Assembly (NCBI RefSeq): GCF_001417955.2
Contig: NZ_LKTM01000212.1
Coordinates: 1-61,403 of the forward strand
Length of the DNA stretch: 61,403 bases
Direction of reading: 5' to 3'
Origin: Mycobacterium gordonae
GTDB lineage: Bacteria > Actinomycetota > Actinomycetes > Mycobacteriales > Mycobacteriaceae
The stretch's first letter is position 1. The number at the start of each line of letters is the position of its first letter. Made by a program: the position numbers and the translations under genes. Below are positions 53,214 through 61,304 of the stretch, one piece after another. The notes below the pieces were generated by a model, which saw only the letters and a list, made by a program, of their open reading frames with translations, had not been told where the DNA came from and did no database searches.

Positions 53214-55429
53214 CGTACCCCGGCGAATTCCACGATCAGTACCGGGCCGCGCTGCGGACCTATCTGGAGACGCATAACGAGGAAATCCTGGCGGTCGGGC
53301 ACGAACTCGGGCGCCGGGCACTGCAGGAACAGATCAGCATGCTCGACATCATCGAGAACACGTTCTGGCTGCTCGACGAACTCTCCAAGACCGACCCGGT
53401 CAACCGCGGCACCGCACTGGAATTCGTGCTGCAGACCCTGGCGCCCCTGGACGTCGCAACTCGCGGCTTCATCGACGGCACAAGGCGATACGCGGAGGAA
53501 CGGGCTCGCGCCGAAGACCTCGCCGACCGCGACAGGTTCCGCACGGCACTGGTGAACTCGTTGCAGGAGGGATTCTTCGTCGCCGACGAGGACGGCACGG
53601 TCGTCGAAGTCAACAACGCATTCGCCGACATTCTCGGATACGGCGCCGACGGACTGCCGTATTCGTGGCCCCAGCCGTGGCTGGTGGACCGCGAAGGCAC
53701 CTACGCCGAACAGCAGCGCGTCCGCGAACTGGGCAGTGCCGAGTACGAGATCCCGGTCCGTCACCAGGACGGACACCTGGCCTGGGTTGCGGTCAGCATC
53801 AACGCCGTTCGCGGGCCCGACGGCGGGCCGGACGTCTACGTCGGCACGATCCGGGACGTCACCGCGCGGCGGGCCTTCGCCGCCCGGGAAAGCGCGGTCA
53901 TGCGCCTGGCCACCTCGGTGAGTGTCGCCAAGAGCGTGGCCGAGGTGATCGAGATCACCCTCGAGGAGAGCCGCGCCGCGGTCGACGTGCGCCGGGTGGT
54001 CGCGGTGATGTGGCCCTCGGGCGAGGGCGAACCGACTGTCGTGGTGGCGGGCGATCCTCCCGAATCCACCTGGCGCGCAATGAATCCCGATCTTCGAGAG
54101 ATTTTCCAGGAAGCCCGCCATCAGCTCCCGCTGACTGCCAAGACGGTGGAGTGGGCGCAGGCTCCCGGCAAGGCCCGGGGCCTGGTCGCCATGCTCTCGG
54201 GTGCCGGCGACGTGGCCCTGTGGCTGGAACTCGCTTCACCACGCTGGGTCAGCGCCGAGGACAAGCTGCTGGTGACAATGCTGATCGGCCACCTGAGCCT
54301 GGCCATCCAGCACGTCCGGCAGTTCGAGGCCGCACGCGTGACGTCGCTGACGCTGCAGCGGGCGATGCTGCCGCCGATGCAGCCGCCCCCAGGCTTCGCG
54401 GTGCGGTACGAGCCGGCGGTCCCGCCCCTCGAGATCGGTGGTGACTGGTACGACGTGCTGCCGATCGACGAGACCCGCATCGGGATCGTCGTCGGCGACT
54501 GCGTTGGCCGGGGGTTGCCGGCCGCCGCGATCATGGGCCAGTTGCGCAGTTCCGCACGTGCTCTGCTGCTGACCGGGGCCAGGCCGGCGGTGCTGCTGGA
54601 GCAGCTCGACGCCGCCGCGTCGCTGATTCCGGACGCGTACTGCACGACGGTTTTCCTGGCGATCATCGACACCGAATCCGGCGTGCTCGAATACAGCAAC
54701 GCCGGTCACATGCCGGCCGTGCTGGTCCGGACAGTGGCCGGGACGCCCACCGCGACGTTGCTGCTGACCGATGCCAGTTCGGTGCCACTTGCTGTGCGGC
54801 GCAATGAGACTCGGCCGCAGGCAGCCGAGCAGCTGACCGCGGGGGCGATGCTGATGTGGTTCACCGACGGCCTGGTCGAGCGCCGGCACGAGTCGATCGA
54901 CGACGGGCTCGCTCGGGTCGCCGACGTGCTGACGGACACCGTCGGACTGCCCATCAGTGCCGTCGCAGACGCGGTGCTCGACCAACTGGCACCGGTGGGC
55001 GGTTACGACGACGACGTCGCGATGGTCGTGTACCGGCACCGGCTGGCCCCGTTGCGCATCGAGACCAAGGCGACCGCCGAGAACCTGGCGCCTATCCGGC
55101 GGGCGCTGACCTCGTGGCTCCGGGATGCCGACGTCTCGGAGCTGCTTTCCGCCGACATCGTCCTGGTGATAAGCGAGGCGTGCACCAACTGCGTCGAGCA
55201 CGCCTACGAAGGGCACGAGCTCGGCACCATGCGGCTCGAGATGGAAGCCGCCGACGGGGAGATCCGAGCGCGGATCGCCGACTCGGGATCGTGGAAGCCG
55301 CCGGCGGCCGACCCGGGTAACGGGGGCCGGGGCCTGCCGCTCATGAGTGTCATGAGCGAGTCGATGCTCATCGACAACCGCCCCGACGGCACCACCATCG
55401 ACATCGTCTTTCGTTTGCCTGACCGTTAG
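53210..55429 (+). CDS. RsbU-RsbW fusion with PAS and GAF sensors
   Basis: The domains of this 739-residue protein are, in order: RsbU N-terminal RsbT-binding helix bundle (about 1-85), PAS (109-225), GAF (229-375), SpoIIE/PP2C phosphatase (about 400-590, GGDWYDV and GDCVGRGLPAAA), and RsbW-like GHKL ATPase (about 600-735, SEACTNCVEHAYEG with N-box Asn at about 656, DSGSW, GRGLPLM). Phosphatase and anti-sigma kinase activities are joined in one chain. RsbT would switch on the phosphatase towards an STAS antagonist such as RsfB. Confidence 0.92.
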   Translation: MTYPGEFHDQYRAALRTYLETHNEEILAVGHELGRRALQEQISMLDIIENTFWLLDELSKTDPVNRGTALEFVLQTLAPLDVATRGFIDGTRRYAEERARAEDLADRDRFRTALVNSLQEGFFVADEDGTVVEVNNAFADILGYGADGLPYSWPQPWLVDREGTYAEQQRVRELGSAEYEIPVRHQDGHLAWVAVSINAVRGPDGGPDVYVGTIRDVTARRAFAARESAVMRLATSVSVAKSVAEVIEITLEESRAAVDVRRVVAVMWPSGEGEPTVVVAGDPPESTWRAMNPDLREIFQEARHQLPLTAKTVEWAQAPGKARGLVAMLSGAGDVALWLELASPRWVSAEDKLLVTMLIGHLSLAIQHVRQFEAARVTSLTLQRAMLPPMQPPPGFAVRYEPAVPPLEIGGDWYDVLPIDETRIGIVVGDCVGRGLPAAAIMGQLRSSARALLLTGARPAVLLEQLDAAASLIPDAYCTTVFLAIIDTESGVLEYSNAGHMPAVLVRTVAGTPTATLLLTDASSVPLAVRRNETRPQAAEQLTAGAMLMWFTDGLVERRHESIDDGLARVADVLTDTVGLPISAVADAVLDQLAPVGGYDDDVAMVVYRHRLAPLRIETKATAENLAPIRRALTSWLRDADVSELLSADIVLVISEACTNCVEHAYEGHELGTMRLEMEAADGEIRARIADSGSWKPPAADPGNGGRGLPLMSVMSESMLIDNRPDGTTIDIVFRLPDR

Positions 55430-55443
55430 CGGGGTAAAACATC

Positions 55444-56463
55444 GTGGTGACTCACACGTCGATCACCGTTGAACCGGCCCTGCCGGCGGCACACGGTCCC
55501 CTGTCGACGGCTGTACGCCGCATCCTGACCACTCCGGCCTCGCGTGAACCGTCGGGCCGGATCGGAGCGTCGGTGCGAGACTCCGATCCCTACGGCCTGG
55601 ACCTGCAGCTCGCGTTGTACATGTGCTACGAACTCCACTACCGCGGCTTTGCGTCGGTTGATCCGGGTTGGGAGTGGAATCCGGCCCTGTTGGGGCTGCG
55701 TGCGGAACTGGAGCGCGTCTTCCTGGCCGGCGTACGCCGCGACGTGGGACCCATCGATACCGGCCACTCAGCGGCCGCGGAAATGGACGCTCTGACGATC
55801 GAACCGCGCGATGGCTCCGGCCCGTCGTGGTACCTGCGGGACAGCGGGACCTGGGAGCAGATGCGGGAGTACTTCGTGCACCGCTCCCTTTACCACCTCA
55901 AAGAGGCGGACCCGCACGCATTCGCCATCCCCCGCCTACTCGGGACCGCCAAGGCGGCGTTCGTCGCCATCGAGTACGACGAGTACGGCGCCGGGCGGGG
56001 TCCGCACATGCACCAGCAGCTGTTCGCCGACCTGCTGGACGCGGCGGGCCTGGATTCGACCTATCTGGCTTATCTGGACGCGGTGCCGGCCGAGGCGCTG
56101 GCGGCGGTCAACCTGATGTCGCTGTTCGGGCTGCACCGGCGGCTGCGGGGCGCCGCGGTGGGGCACTTCGCGTCCACCGAGATCACTTCGCCACCAGGTT
56201 CGCGGCGGATGGTCGACGCGCTGCGGCGGATGCAGGCGCCGGAGGCGTGCGTGGCTTTCTACCGCGAACACGTGGAAGCGGACGCGGTACACGAGCACAT
56301 TGTGCGAATCGACGTGGTGGGCGATCTGCTGGCCCGTGAACCTCACCTGGACAGCGACGTGGTGTTCGGGATTCGCGCGCACGCGGCGGTCGAGGACCGG
56401 CTGGCCGCGGTGCTCATGACGTCCTGGCAGCAGGGAAGGTCTTCGCTGCGGCGGCCGCTGTAG
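55444..56463 (+). CDS. Haem-oxygenase-like diiron (HDO) family protein
   Basis: This 339-residue 'iron-containing redox enzyme' protein has helical metal-ligand segments CYELHYRGF (Glu63, His65), FVHRSLYHLKEADPHAF and, near the end, VEADAVHEHIVRID. Related HDO enzymes use two irons and O2 for oxidative decarboxylation, N-oxygenation or desaturation. It lies 14 nt after the stressosome operon on the same strand, so it is likely stress-induced or shares regulation. The substrate is unknown. Confidence 0.85.
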   Translation: MVTHTSITVEPALPAAHGPLSTAVRRILTTPASREPSGRIGASVRDSDPYGLDLQLALYMCYELHYRGFASVDPGWEWNPALLGLRAELERVFLAGVRRDVGPIDTGHSAAAEMDALTIEPRDGSGPSWYLRDSGTWEQMREYFVHRSLYHLKEADPHAFAIPRLLGTAKAAFVAIEYDEYGAGRGPHMHQQLFADLLDAAGLDSTYLAYLDAVPAEALAAVNLMSLFGLHRRLRGAAVGHFASTEITSPPGSRRMVDALRRMQAPEACVAFYREHVEADAVHEHIVRIDVVGDLLAREPHLDSDVVFGIRAHAAVEDRLAAVLMTSWQQGRSSLRRPL

Positions 56464-56467
56464 GCGG

Positions 56468-56499
56468 TATCAGCTTTCGGCGTTATCAGCTTTCGGCGT
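56468..56499. repeat. Perfect 16-bp tandem duplication at the CDGSH stop
   Basis: TATCAGCTTTCGGCGT occurs twice without a gap. The second copy contains the CDGSH gene stop codon and last codons; the first lies just downstream of it (minus strand). The coding frame is unaffected. Confidence 0.9.
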
Positions 56500-56701
56500 T
56501 GAGTAAGCGCTCGACTTTGGGGCCACGACATCTGCGGTGACTGGTGTCGCACAGCGGGTAGTCCTGGCTGCGCCGACAGGTGCACACGGCCACCATGAAA
56601 CGATCGGATTCCACCACGTCCCCGCCAGGTGTCTCGATCCGCGCCGGGCCGGAGACCAGCACCGGCCCGTTCGGTATCACCTGTACGCGAGTCGTGCTCA
56701 C
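56486..56701 (-). CDS. CDGSH iron-sulfur domain protein
   Basis: In this 71-residue protein the cluster motif is CTCRRSQDYPLCDTSH, fitting CxCxx(S/T)xxxPxCDxxH, with Thr where Gly is usual after Asp. It would bind a [2Fe-2S] cluster through three Cys and one His, acting as an electron or cluster carrier. GTG at 56701 overlaps the methyltransferase stop by 4 nt. Confidence 0.88.
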   Translation of the reverse strand: MSTTRVQVIPNGPVLVSGPARIETPGGDVVESDRFMVAVCTCRRSQDYPLCDTSHRRCRGPKVERLLNAES

Positions 56702-57390
56702 GGTTTGTCTGCCCGGATCACCACGATCTGCTCCCTCCGGCAACCGCGCCCGATGCGACCGGTTTCCTCCAGCCATTGTGCTCGCGCCGTCAAGACCGGA
56801 CCGAATGGGATCAGCTGTGATGCAACGACATCAGCCTTCAGTCCGGTGTCCCGCAGGGTTTGCAACGTCTGATCGACGCCGGCGAGAGCCGAGTGCACCA
56901 ACAGCAGGGACCCTCCGTCAGCCAGCAACTCCGACGCCGAACCGCACAACGGGTCCAGCACCAGCCGGCCGTCCGGCCCGGCGTTGTATGCGCGGGACGG
57001 GCCCGCGATCGACGCTATCGCGCTCGTGTCATCGAGAGGCGGCGTCGGGACGTAAGGCGGATTCGACACGACGACGTCGTAGGGCCCGTGATCCAGGGCC
57101 TTAACCCAAGAACCCTGCCGCACATCGACATTCACACCGGCACCGGCGGCGTTACCGCGCGAGTAGCTGACGGCGGATGGGCAGATGTCATATGCGGTCA
57201 CGCTGGCACAGGCCATTTCTGCCGCCGCGATCGCGACGAATCCTGATCCGGTGCACAGGTCGAGGACCCGTCGCCGGGGGATCAGACCTGTTCGTCGCAT
57301 CGTGTCGACCAACAGGTAGGAGTCGTATTGGGGCTGGTAAACCCTTTCGGCGACCAGTGTTTCGACTGGCGCGGGGTATGTGGTCGTCAC
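56698..57390 (-). CDS. HemK2/MTQ2-type methyltransferase
   Basis: This 230-residue SAM methyltransferase has motif I VLDLCTGSGFVAIAAAE and the NPPY motif SNPPYVPTPP, characteristic of N-methyltransferases acting on amide or amine nitrogens (PrmC/MTQ2). The release-factor substrate is not certain, because a normal PrmC is expected elsewhere. The HDO gene, the CDGSH gene and this gene form a compact convergent trio. A SigF promoter lies 60 nt upstream. Confidence 0.87.
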   Translation of the reverse strand: MTTTYPAPVETLVAERVYQPQYDSYLLVDTMRRTGLIPRRRVLDLCTGSGFVAIAAAEMACASVTAYDICPSAVSYSRGNAAGAGVNVDVRQGSWVKALDHGPYDVVVSNPPYVPTPPLDDTSAIASIAGPSRAYNAGPDGRLVLDPLCGSASELLADGGSLLLVHSALAGVDQTLQTLRDTGLKADVVASQLIPFGPVLTARAQWLEETGRIGRGCRREQIVVIRADKP

Positions 57391-57450
57391 GGCAAGCCTT
57401 TCTCGACCCGTCGGAGGATTTCGCCGTGGCGATCACGGCTCGGCGTTTTT

Positions 57451-57476
57451 ATGCCCTCAAAATGGGACGTTGAAAC
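57451..57476 (-). promoter_or_regulatory. SigF-type promoter for the methyltransferase-CDGSH operon
   Basis: Minus strand: GGTTT, 16-bp spacer, GGGCAT. Both boxes fit the SigF consensus (C variant). Confidence 0.68.
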
Positions 57477-57495
57477 CGATTTCAGGGGTTTGTCG

Positions 57496-58053
57496 TTAAC
57501 TGGACGAACCGGCAGACGCCTGAGCGAATTGCTGCAGAATCGTTGAACAAAAGGCCGACAAATCTTTTGGTGAGCGACTGGTGATCAGGTTGCCGTCAAC
57601 CACTACTTCCTCGTCGACCACATTCGCTCCCGCATTGCGCAGGTCGGTGCGGATGCTCGGGTACGACGTCAGTGTGCGGCCGGTCACCACGCCCGCTTCC
57701 ACCAGCGTCCACGGGCCATGACATATTGCGGCAACGGGTTTTCCGGACTCGACGAAGTCGCGCACGAACGAGACCGCGGACTCGTCCATTCGCAACTTGT
57801 CCGGGTTGACGGTGCCACCGGGCAGCACCAGCCCAACGTATTCCGCGGGTGAAGAATCCGACACCAAGCGGTCGACTTTGATGGTGCCGGCGGGTTCGAG
57901 ATCGTGATTGCGGGCTTGGATTTCACCGTCTTTCAGCGACACGATGTCTATCTGTGCGCCGGCCTGTTGCAGTGCGTCACGCGGTTGCTCGAGTTCGATT
58001 TTCTCTACCCCGTCGGCCGCCAGGATGGCAATTTTTTTGCCGTCCAAAGTCAT
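57496..58053 (-). CDS. DJ-1/PfpI family protein
   Basis: The 185-residue protein has nucleophile Cys111 in AAICHGPW, a Glu early in VEKIELEQPRD, and the VDEEVVVDGNLITSRSP segment typical of YhbO/PfpI. Members act as glyoxalase/deglycase-like or protease-like stress proteins. It is the last gene of a three-gene operon, 13 nt after the dehydrogenase. Confidence 0.9.
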   Translation of the reverse strand: MTLDGKKIAILAADGVEKIELEQPRDALQQAGAQIDIVSLKDGEIQARNHDLEPAGTIKVDRLVSDSSPAEYVGLVLPGGTVNPDKLRMDESAVSFVRDFVESGKPVAAICHGPWTLVEAGVVTGRTLTSYPSIRTDLRNAGANVVDEEVVVDGNLITSRSPKDLSAFCSTILQQFAQASAGSSS

Positions 58054-58066
58054 CGGAATCAGCTCC

Positions 58067-59236
58067 TTATGGATTCAGGACTACCTTGGTGCAGTTGTCC
58101 TGCTTGTGTTTGAAGATCTCGTATCCCTGGGGCGCCTGGTTCAGCGGCATGTGGTGGCTGATGATCGCGGTCGGGTCGATTTCACCGTTGCGGATCCGCT
58201 CGAGCAGTGGACGCATGTAGCGCTGCACGTGGCACTGTCCGGTCTTGATGGTCAACGAGCGATTCATCACCGCGCCGATCGGGAACTTGTCCATCATCCC
58301 GCCGTAGACGCCGACGATCGAGATGGTGCCGCCATTACGGCAACTCATCGCCGCTTCGCGAAGTGCATGCGGCCGTTCGGTTTCCAGCCTCGCGGCCTGC
58401 TTGACCCGGTCGTAGACGTCCACGACGGTCGTCCCGCTGCGGGCCTCCATGCCCACCGCGTCGATACAGTGATCCGGGCCGCGTCCGGCCGTCATTTCCC
58501 GCAGTTCTTCGAGCACCGACGTTTCGGCGAAGTTCAGCGGCGTCGCACCCAGTCGCTCGGCCAACTCCAGCCGGTACGGCACCTCGTCGATGACGATCAC
58601 CTGTGACGCGCCGAGCAGGTTGGCGCTCACCGCCGCGAACAGTCCGACTGGACCCGCGCCCCACACGGCCACCACGTCACCAGGGGTGATATCGCACATT
58701 TCGGCAGCCATGTAACCCGTCGGCAGGATGTCGGAGAGAAACAGCGCCTGGTCGTCGGTCAGGTCGTCCGCGATCTTCAGCGGGCCGACGTCTGCGAACG
58801 GGACCCGCGCGTATTCGGCTTGCCCACCGGCGAATCCGCCCAGCATGTGGGAGTAGCCGAAAAGTCCCGCCGGGGAATGGCCCATCAATTTCTCGGCGAT
58901 TCCCGCGTTGGGATTGGAATTCTCACACAGCGAATACAGGTCGCGGTCGCACGCCGAGCACGCCCCGCAGGCGATGGGAAACGGCACCACCACCCGGTCA
59001 CCGACGGCGAGGTTGTCCACTCCCTTGCCGACTTCGACGACCTCACCCATGAATTCGTGTCCGAGGATGTCGCCCTGTTTGACGGTGGGGATGTAGCCGT
59101 CGTAGATGTGCAGATCCGAGCCGCAGATCGCGGTCGAGGTGACCCGCACGATTGCATCCCGGTCGTTCAGGATCTTGGGATCCGGAACCGATTGCACCTC
59201 AACGCTATTGCGTCCGGCCCAAATTGTAGCTTTCAT
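58067..59236 (-). CDS. Zinc-dependent alcohol/formaldehyde dehydrogenase-type enzyme
   Basis: This 389-residue MDR enzyme has catalytic zinc ligands Cys38 (ICGSDLH) and GHEF (His-Glu), a structural zinc site [15 protein letters not shown] (four Cys), and nucleotide loop [12 protein letters not shown]. It resembles glutathione-independent formaldehyde dehydrogenase-like proteins. The ATG overlaps the SRPBCC gene by 4 nt. Detoxification of reactive aldehydes fits the DJ-1 neighbour (inference). Confidence 0.9.
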   Translation of the reverse strand: MKATIWAGRNSVEVQSVPDPKILNDRDAIVRVTSTAICGSDLHIYDGYIPTVKQGDILGHEFMGEVVEVGKGVDNLAVGDRVVVPFPIACGACSACDRDLYSLCENSNPNAGIAEKLMGHSPAGLFGYSHMLGGFAGGQAEYARVPFADVGPLKIADDLTDDQALFLSDILPTGYMAAEMCDITPGDVVAVWGAGPVGLFAAVSANLLGASQVIVIDEVPYRLELAERLGATPLNFAETSVLEELREMTAGRGPDHCIDAVGMEARSGTTVVDVYDRVKQAARLETERPHALREAAMSCRNGGTISIVGVYGGMMDKFPIGAVMNRSLTIKTGQCHVQRYMRPLLERIRNGEIDPTAIISHHMPLNQAPQGYEIFKHKQDNCTKVVLNP

Positions 59237-60168
59237 CGTCGCACCACCTTGCCCGAGGGTTGGGCCGACTGCTGATGGAGTTGTCGCCGGGCGGCTGTGC
59301 CCTCCGGCGATCCGTCGGAACGCAGTATCTGACCCGTCTCCATGATCTGCTTGAAACGCCGCAGGTCGTCGTTGACCTGCTGCTCCGGGGACTCGCCCAG
59401 CAGCGTCGCCGCCGCCTTGCCCAGCGCACCGCCAGGCATCTGGTAGGCGAGCGTGACTCGCACCTCGGTGCCCTTGCCCGAGTGGTCAGGCGTGAATTCG
59501 ACGCATCCGCTGTTCTCAATTCCGGAGCCCGGCAACGATTGCCAGGCGATCTTCTTGCCGGGCAGGTCTTCGACGATCTGCGCGTCCCACTGCACGGGCT
59601 GTCCGATCGGGGAGTTGGCGATCCAGTGTGACTGCCCGTCATCGCCTGTGGTGACGGATTGCAGGTGATACATGAAGTCGGGCAGGTTTTCCAGGTTCCG
59701 CCAGAACCCGTAAACGTATTCCGGACTTCGCATTACGGTGACCGCGGCACGCAACGTGCGGTGCCGCTGGCCGCCCGAGTGGCGGGCGGAGTCGCCGCGG
59801 CTGGTCCGCAGCGCGGCATAGAGGTCCGCCCCGCCGATCGCGGTGAGCGCGGCGGCGGTGACGATGCCGCGCCGCCGCCGGCCGGGTCCACGGCGGATGA
59901 CTCCCGCGCCCAGGAACGCGACGTCGAGAACGTCACCTGCGACACGTGTCCACACCAGCTTGTCGGGACCGGCCAACAGCGCTGCGCCGTGGCCACATTC
60001 GCGCATGCCGAGGGAGCGGATGATGGTGCGGGATCGAGAGGTTTCGTCTACGCCGGCCAGTGTGGCGATCTTTCCGGGTGCCAGAATTTCGGACAGGCCC
60101 AAGCCCAAGCTGGCGACTCCCAGCCCTTTCACCAATGCCGCCGTTTTACTCGCTGCGGGATCGTTCAT
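59233..60168 (-). CDS. SRPBCC/cyclase-like protein with N-terminal hydrophobic region
   Basis: In this 311-residue protein the N-terminal half (about 10-120) is hydrophobic, with possible TM helices ([34 protein letters not shown]). The C-terminal SRPBCC fold (about 140-280) has [28 protein letters not shown] and [14 protein letters not shown]. It probably binds a lipid or polyketide-like ligand at the membrane. ATG at 60168 with GGAG 8 nt upstream. Confidence 0.85.
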   Translation of the reverse strand: MNDPAASKTAALVKGLGVASLGLGLSEILAPGKIATLAGVDETSRSRTIIRSLGMRECGHGAALLAGPDKLVWTRVAGDVLDVAFLGAGVIRRGPGRRRRGIVTAAALTAIGGADLYAALRTSRGDSARHSGGQRHRTLRAAVTVMRSPEYVYGFWRNLENLPDFMYHLQSVTTGDDGQSHWIANSPIGQPVQWDAQIVEDLPGKKIAWQSLPGSGIENSGCVEFTPDHSGKGTEVRVTLAYQMPGGALGKAAATLLGESPEQQVNDDLRRFKQIMETGQILRSDGSPEGTAARRQLHQQSAQPSGKVVRR

Positions 60169-60223
60169 CAGCCAAACTCCTTGTGTCGCCGCATCGTTCC
60201 GGCGGTCGTCGGGTGGTGTCCAG

Positions 60224-60248
60224 GTACCCCCGCGTTAGTCGCCCAAAC
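60224..60248 (-). promoter_or_regulatory. SigF-type promoter for the SRPBCC-ADH-DJ-1 operon
   Basis: Minus strand: GTTT, 15-bp spacer, GGGTAC. Perfect consensus, 55 nt before the ATG. Confidence 0.75.
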
Positions 60249-60271
60249 GTGGCCCCATACGCGACGGAAAC

Positions 60272-61258
60272 TCAACTGGAAGCGCTGCGTAGCGCGTCCA
60301 GCAGTGGTTCGGCGGCTTCCTTCAGGAACTGCTCCTGGGATTCGCCGCCGATCTGGATGAGCGCGATATCGGTGAATCCGGCTTCCCAGTAGGACTTTGC
60401 GGCCTCGACAATCGCGTCCAGGTCCGGGCCGCAGGGAATGCTGTCGGCGACATCGTCGGGCCGCACGAACTGCGTAGCGCCGGCGAATCCCGCCGGCGTC
60501 GGCAGGTCGGCGTTGACCGTCCAGCCGCCGGCAAACCAGCGGAACTGGTCGTGCGCGCGAGCGATGGCCGCGTCGCGGTCGGGATCCCAGCACACCGGCA
60601 ATTGCCCTACCACCCGGCCGGCGCCGGGCCAGCCGCCACTTTGGCGTGCGGTGCGCCAGGCGTCGACCAGCTCCTGGTCGGGTTCCACGGCGATCAGGTG
60701 GTCGGCCAGCTTGCCGAACTTCTCCACGCCCCTGGCGCCGGCCATTGCCACACCAATGCCGGGCGGCACCTCGGGTACGTCCCACAGGCGGGCGGAATCG
60801 ACCTGGAAGTAGTCGCCGCGCCAGTCGACCAACTCGCCGCCGAACAGCTCGCGGATGATCTTGATGGCTTCGCGCAGCATGTCCTGACGGCGCTCGACCG
60901 TCGGCCAGCCCTTGCCGACCACGTGTTCGTTGAGATTCTCCCCACTGCCCAGTCCGAGGGTGAACCTGCCGTCGGAAAGGATCTGCACGGTGGCCGCCTG
61001 CTGCGCCACGATCGCGGGGTGGTAGCGCATCGTGGGGCAGGTCACGTACGAATACAGATCGACCCGTTCGGTGGCGTGCGCGACCGCCCCCAGCACCGCC
61101 CAGGCGTTGGGTGCGTGGCCTTGTGAGGCCAGCCACGGCGAGAAGTGATCGCTGCAGACCTCGAAGTCGAAGCCGCGTTGCTCTGCCGAAACAGCATCGC
61201 GCACAAGCTGTTTCGGACCCGCTTGCTCCGTCATCAAGGTATAACCGAACCGTGCCAT
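60272..61258 (-). CDS. F420-dependent LLM-class oxidoreductase (FGD-like)
   Basis: In this 328-residue luciferase-like enzyme the N-terminus MARFGYTLMTEQAGP, EVCSDHFSPWLASQGHAP, GRFTLGLGSGENLNEHV and QIGGESQEQFL are typical of the F420-dependent glucose-6-phosphate dehydrogenase-related group (TIGR03557 type). It would transfer hydride to or from F420; the substrate is open. ATG at 61258. The SigF -10 box is only 9 nt upstream, so the mRNA may be nearly leaderless. Confidence 0.88.
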   Translation of the reverse strand: MARFGYTLMTEQAGPKQLVRDAVSAEQRGFDFEVCSDHFSPWLASQGHAPNAWAVLGAVAHATERVDLYSYVTCPTMRYHPAIVAQQAATVQILSDGRFTLGLGSGENLNEHVVGKGWPTVERRQDMLREAIKIIRELFGGELVDWRGDYFQVDSARLWDVPEVPPGIGVAMAGARGVEKFGKLADHLIAVEPDQELVDAWRTARQSGGWPGAGRVVGQLPVCWDPDRDAAIARAHDQFRWFAGGWTVNADLPTPAGFAGATQFVRPDDVADSIPCGPDLDAIVEAAKSYWEAGFTDIALIQIGGESQEQFLKEAAEPLLDALRSASS

Positions 61259-61267
61259 GGCTGACGG

Positions 61268-61292
61268 GTACCCGGAAGGCAGCTGCGCAAAC
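61268..61292 (-). promoter_or_regulatory. SigF-type promoter for the F420-dependent oxidoreductase gene
   Basis: Minus strand: GTTT, 15-bp spacer, GGGTAC. Perfect consensus; the predicted transcription start is at or 1-3 nt before the ATG. Confidence 0.72.
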
Positions 61293-61304
61293 GGTGCAGA
61301 CCAC

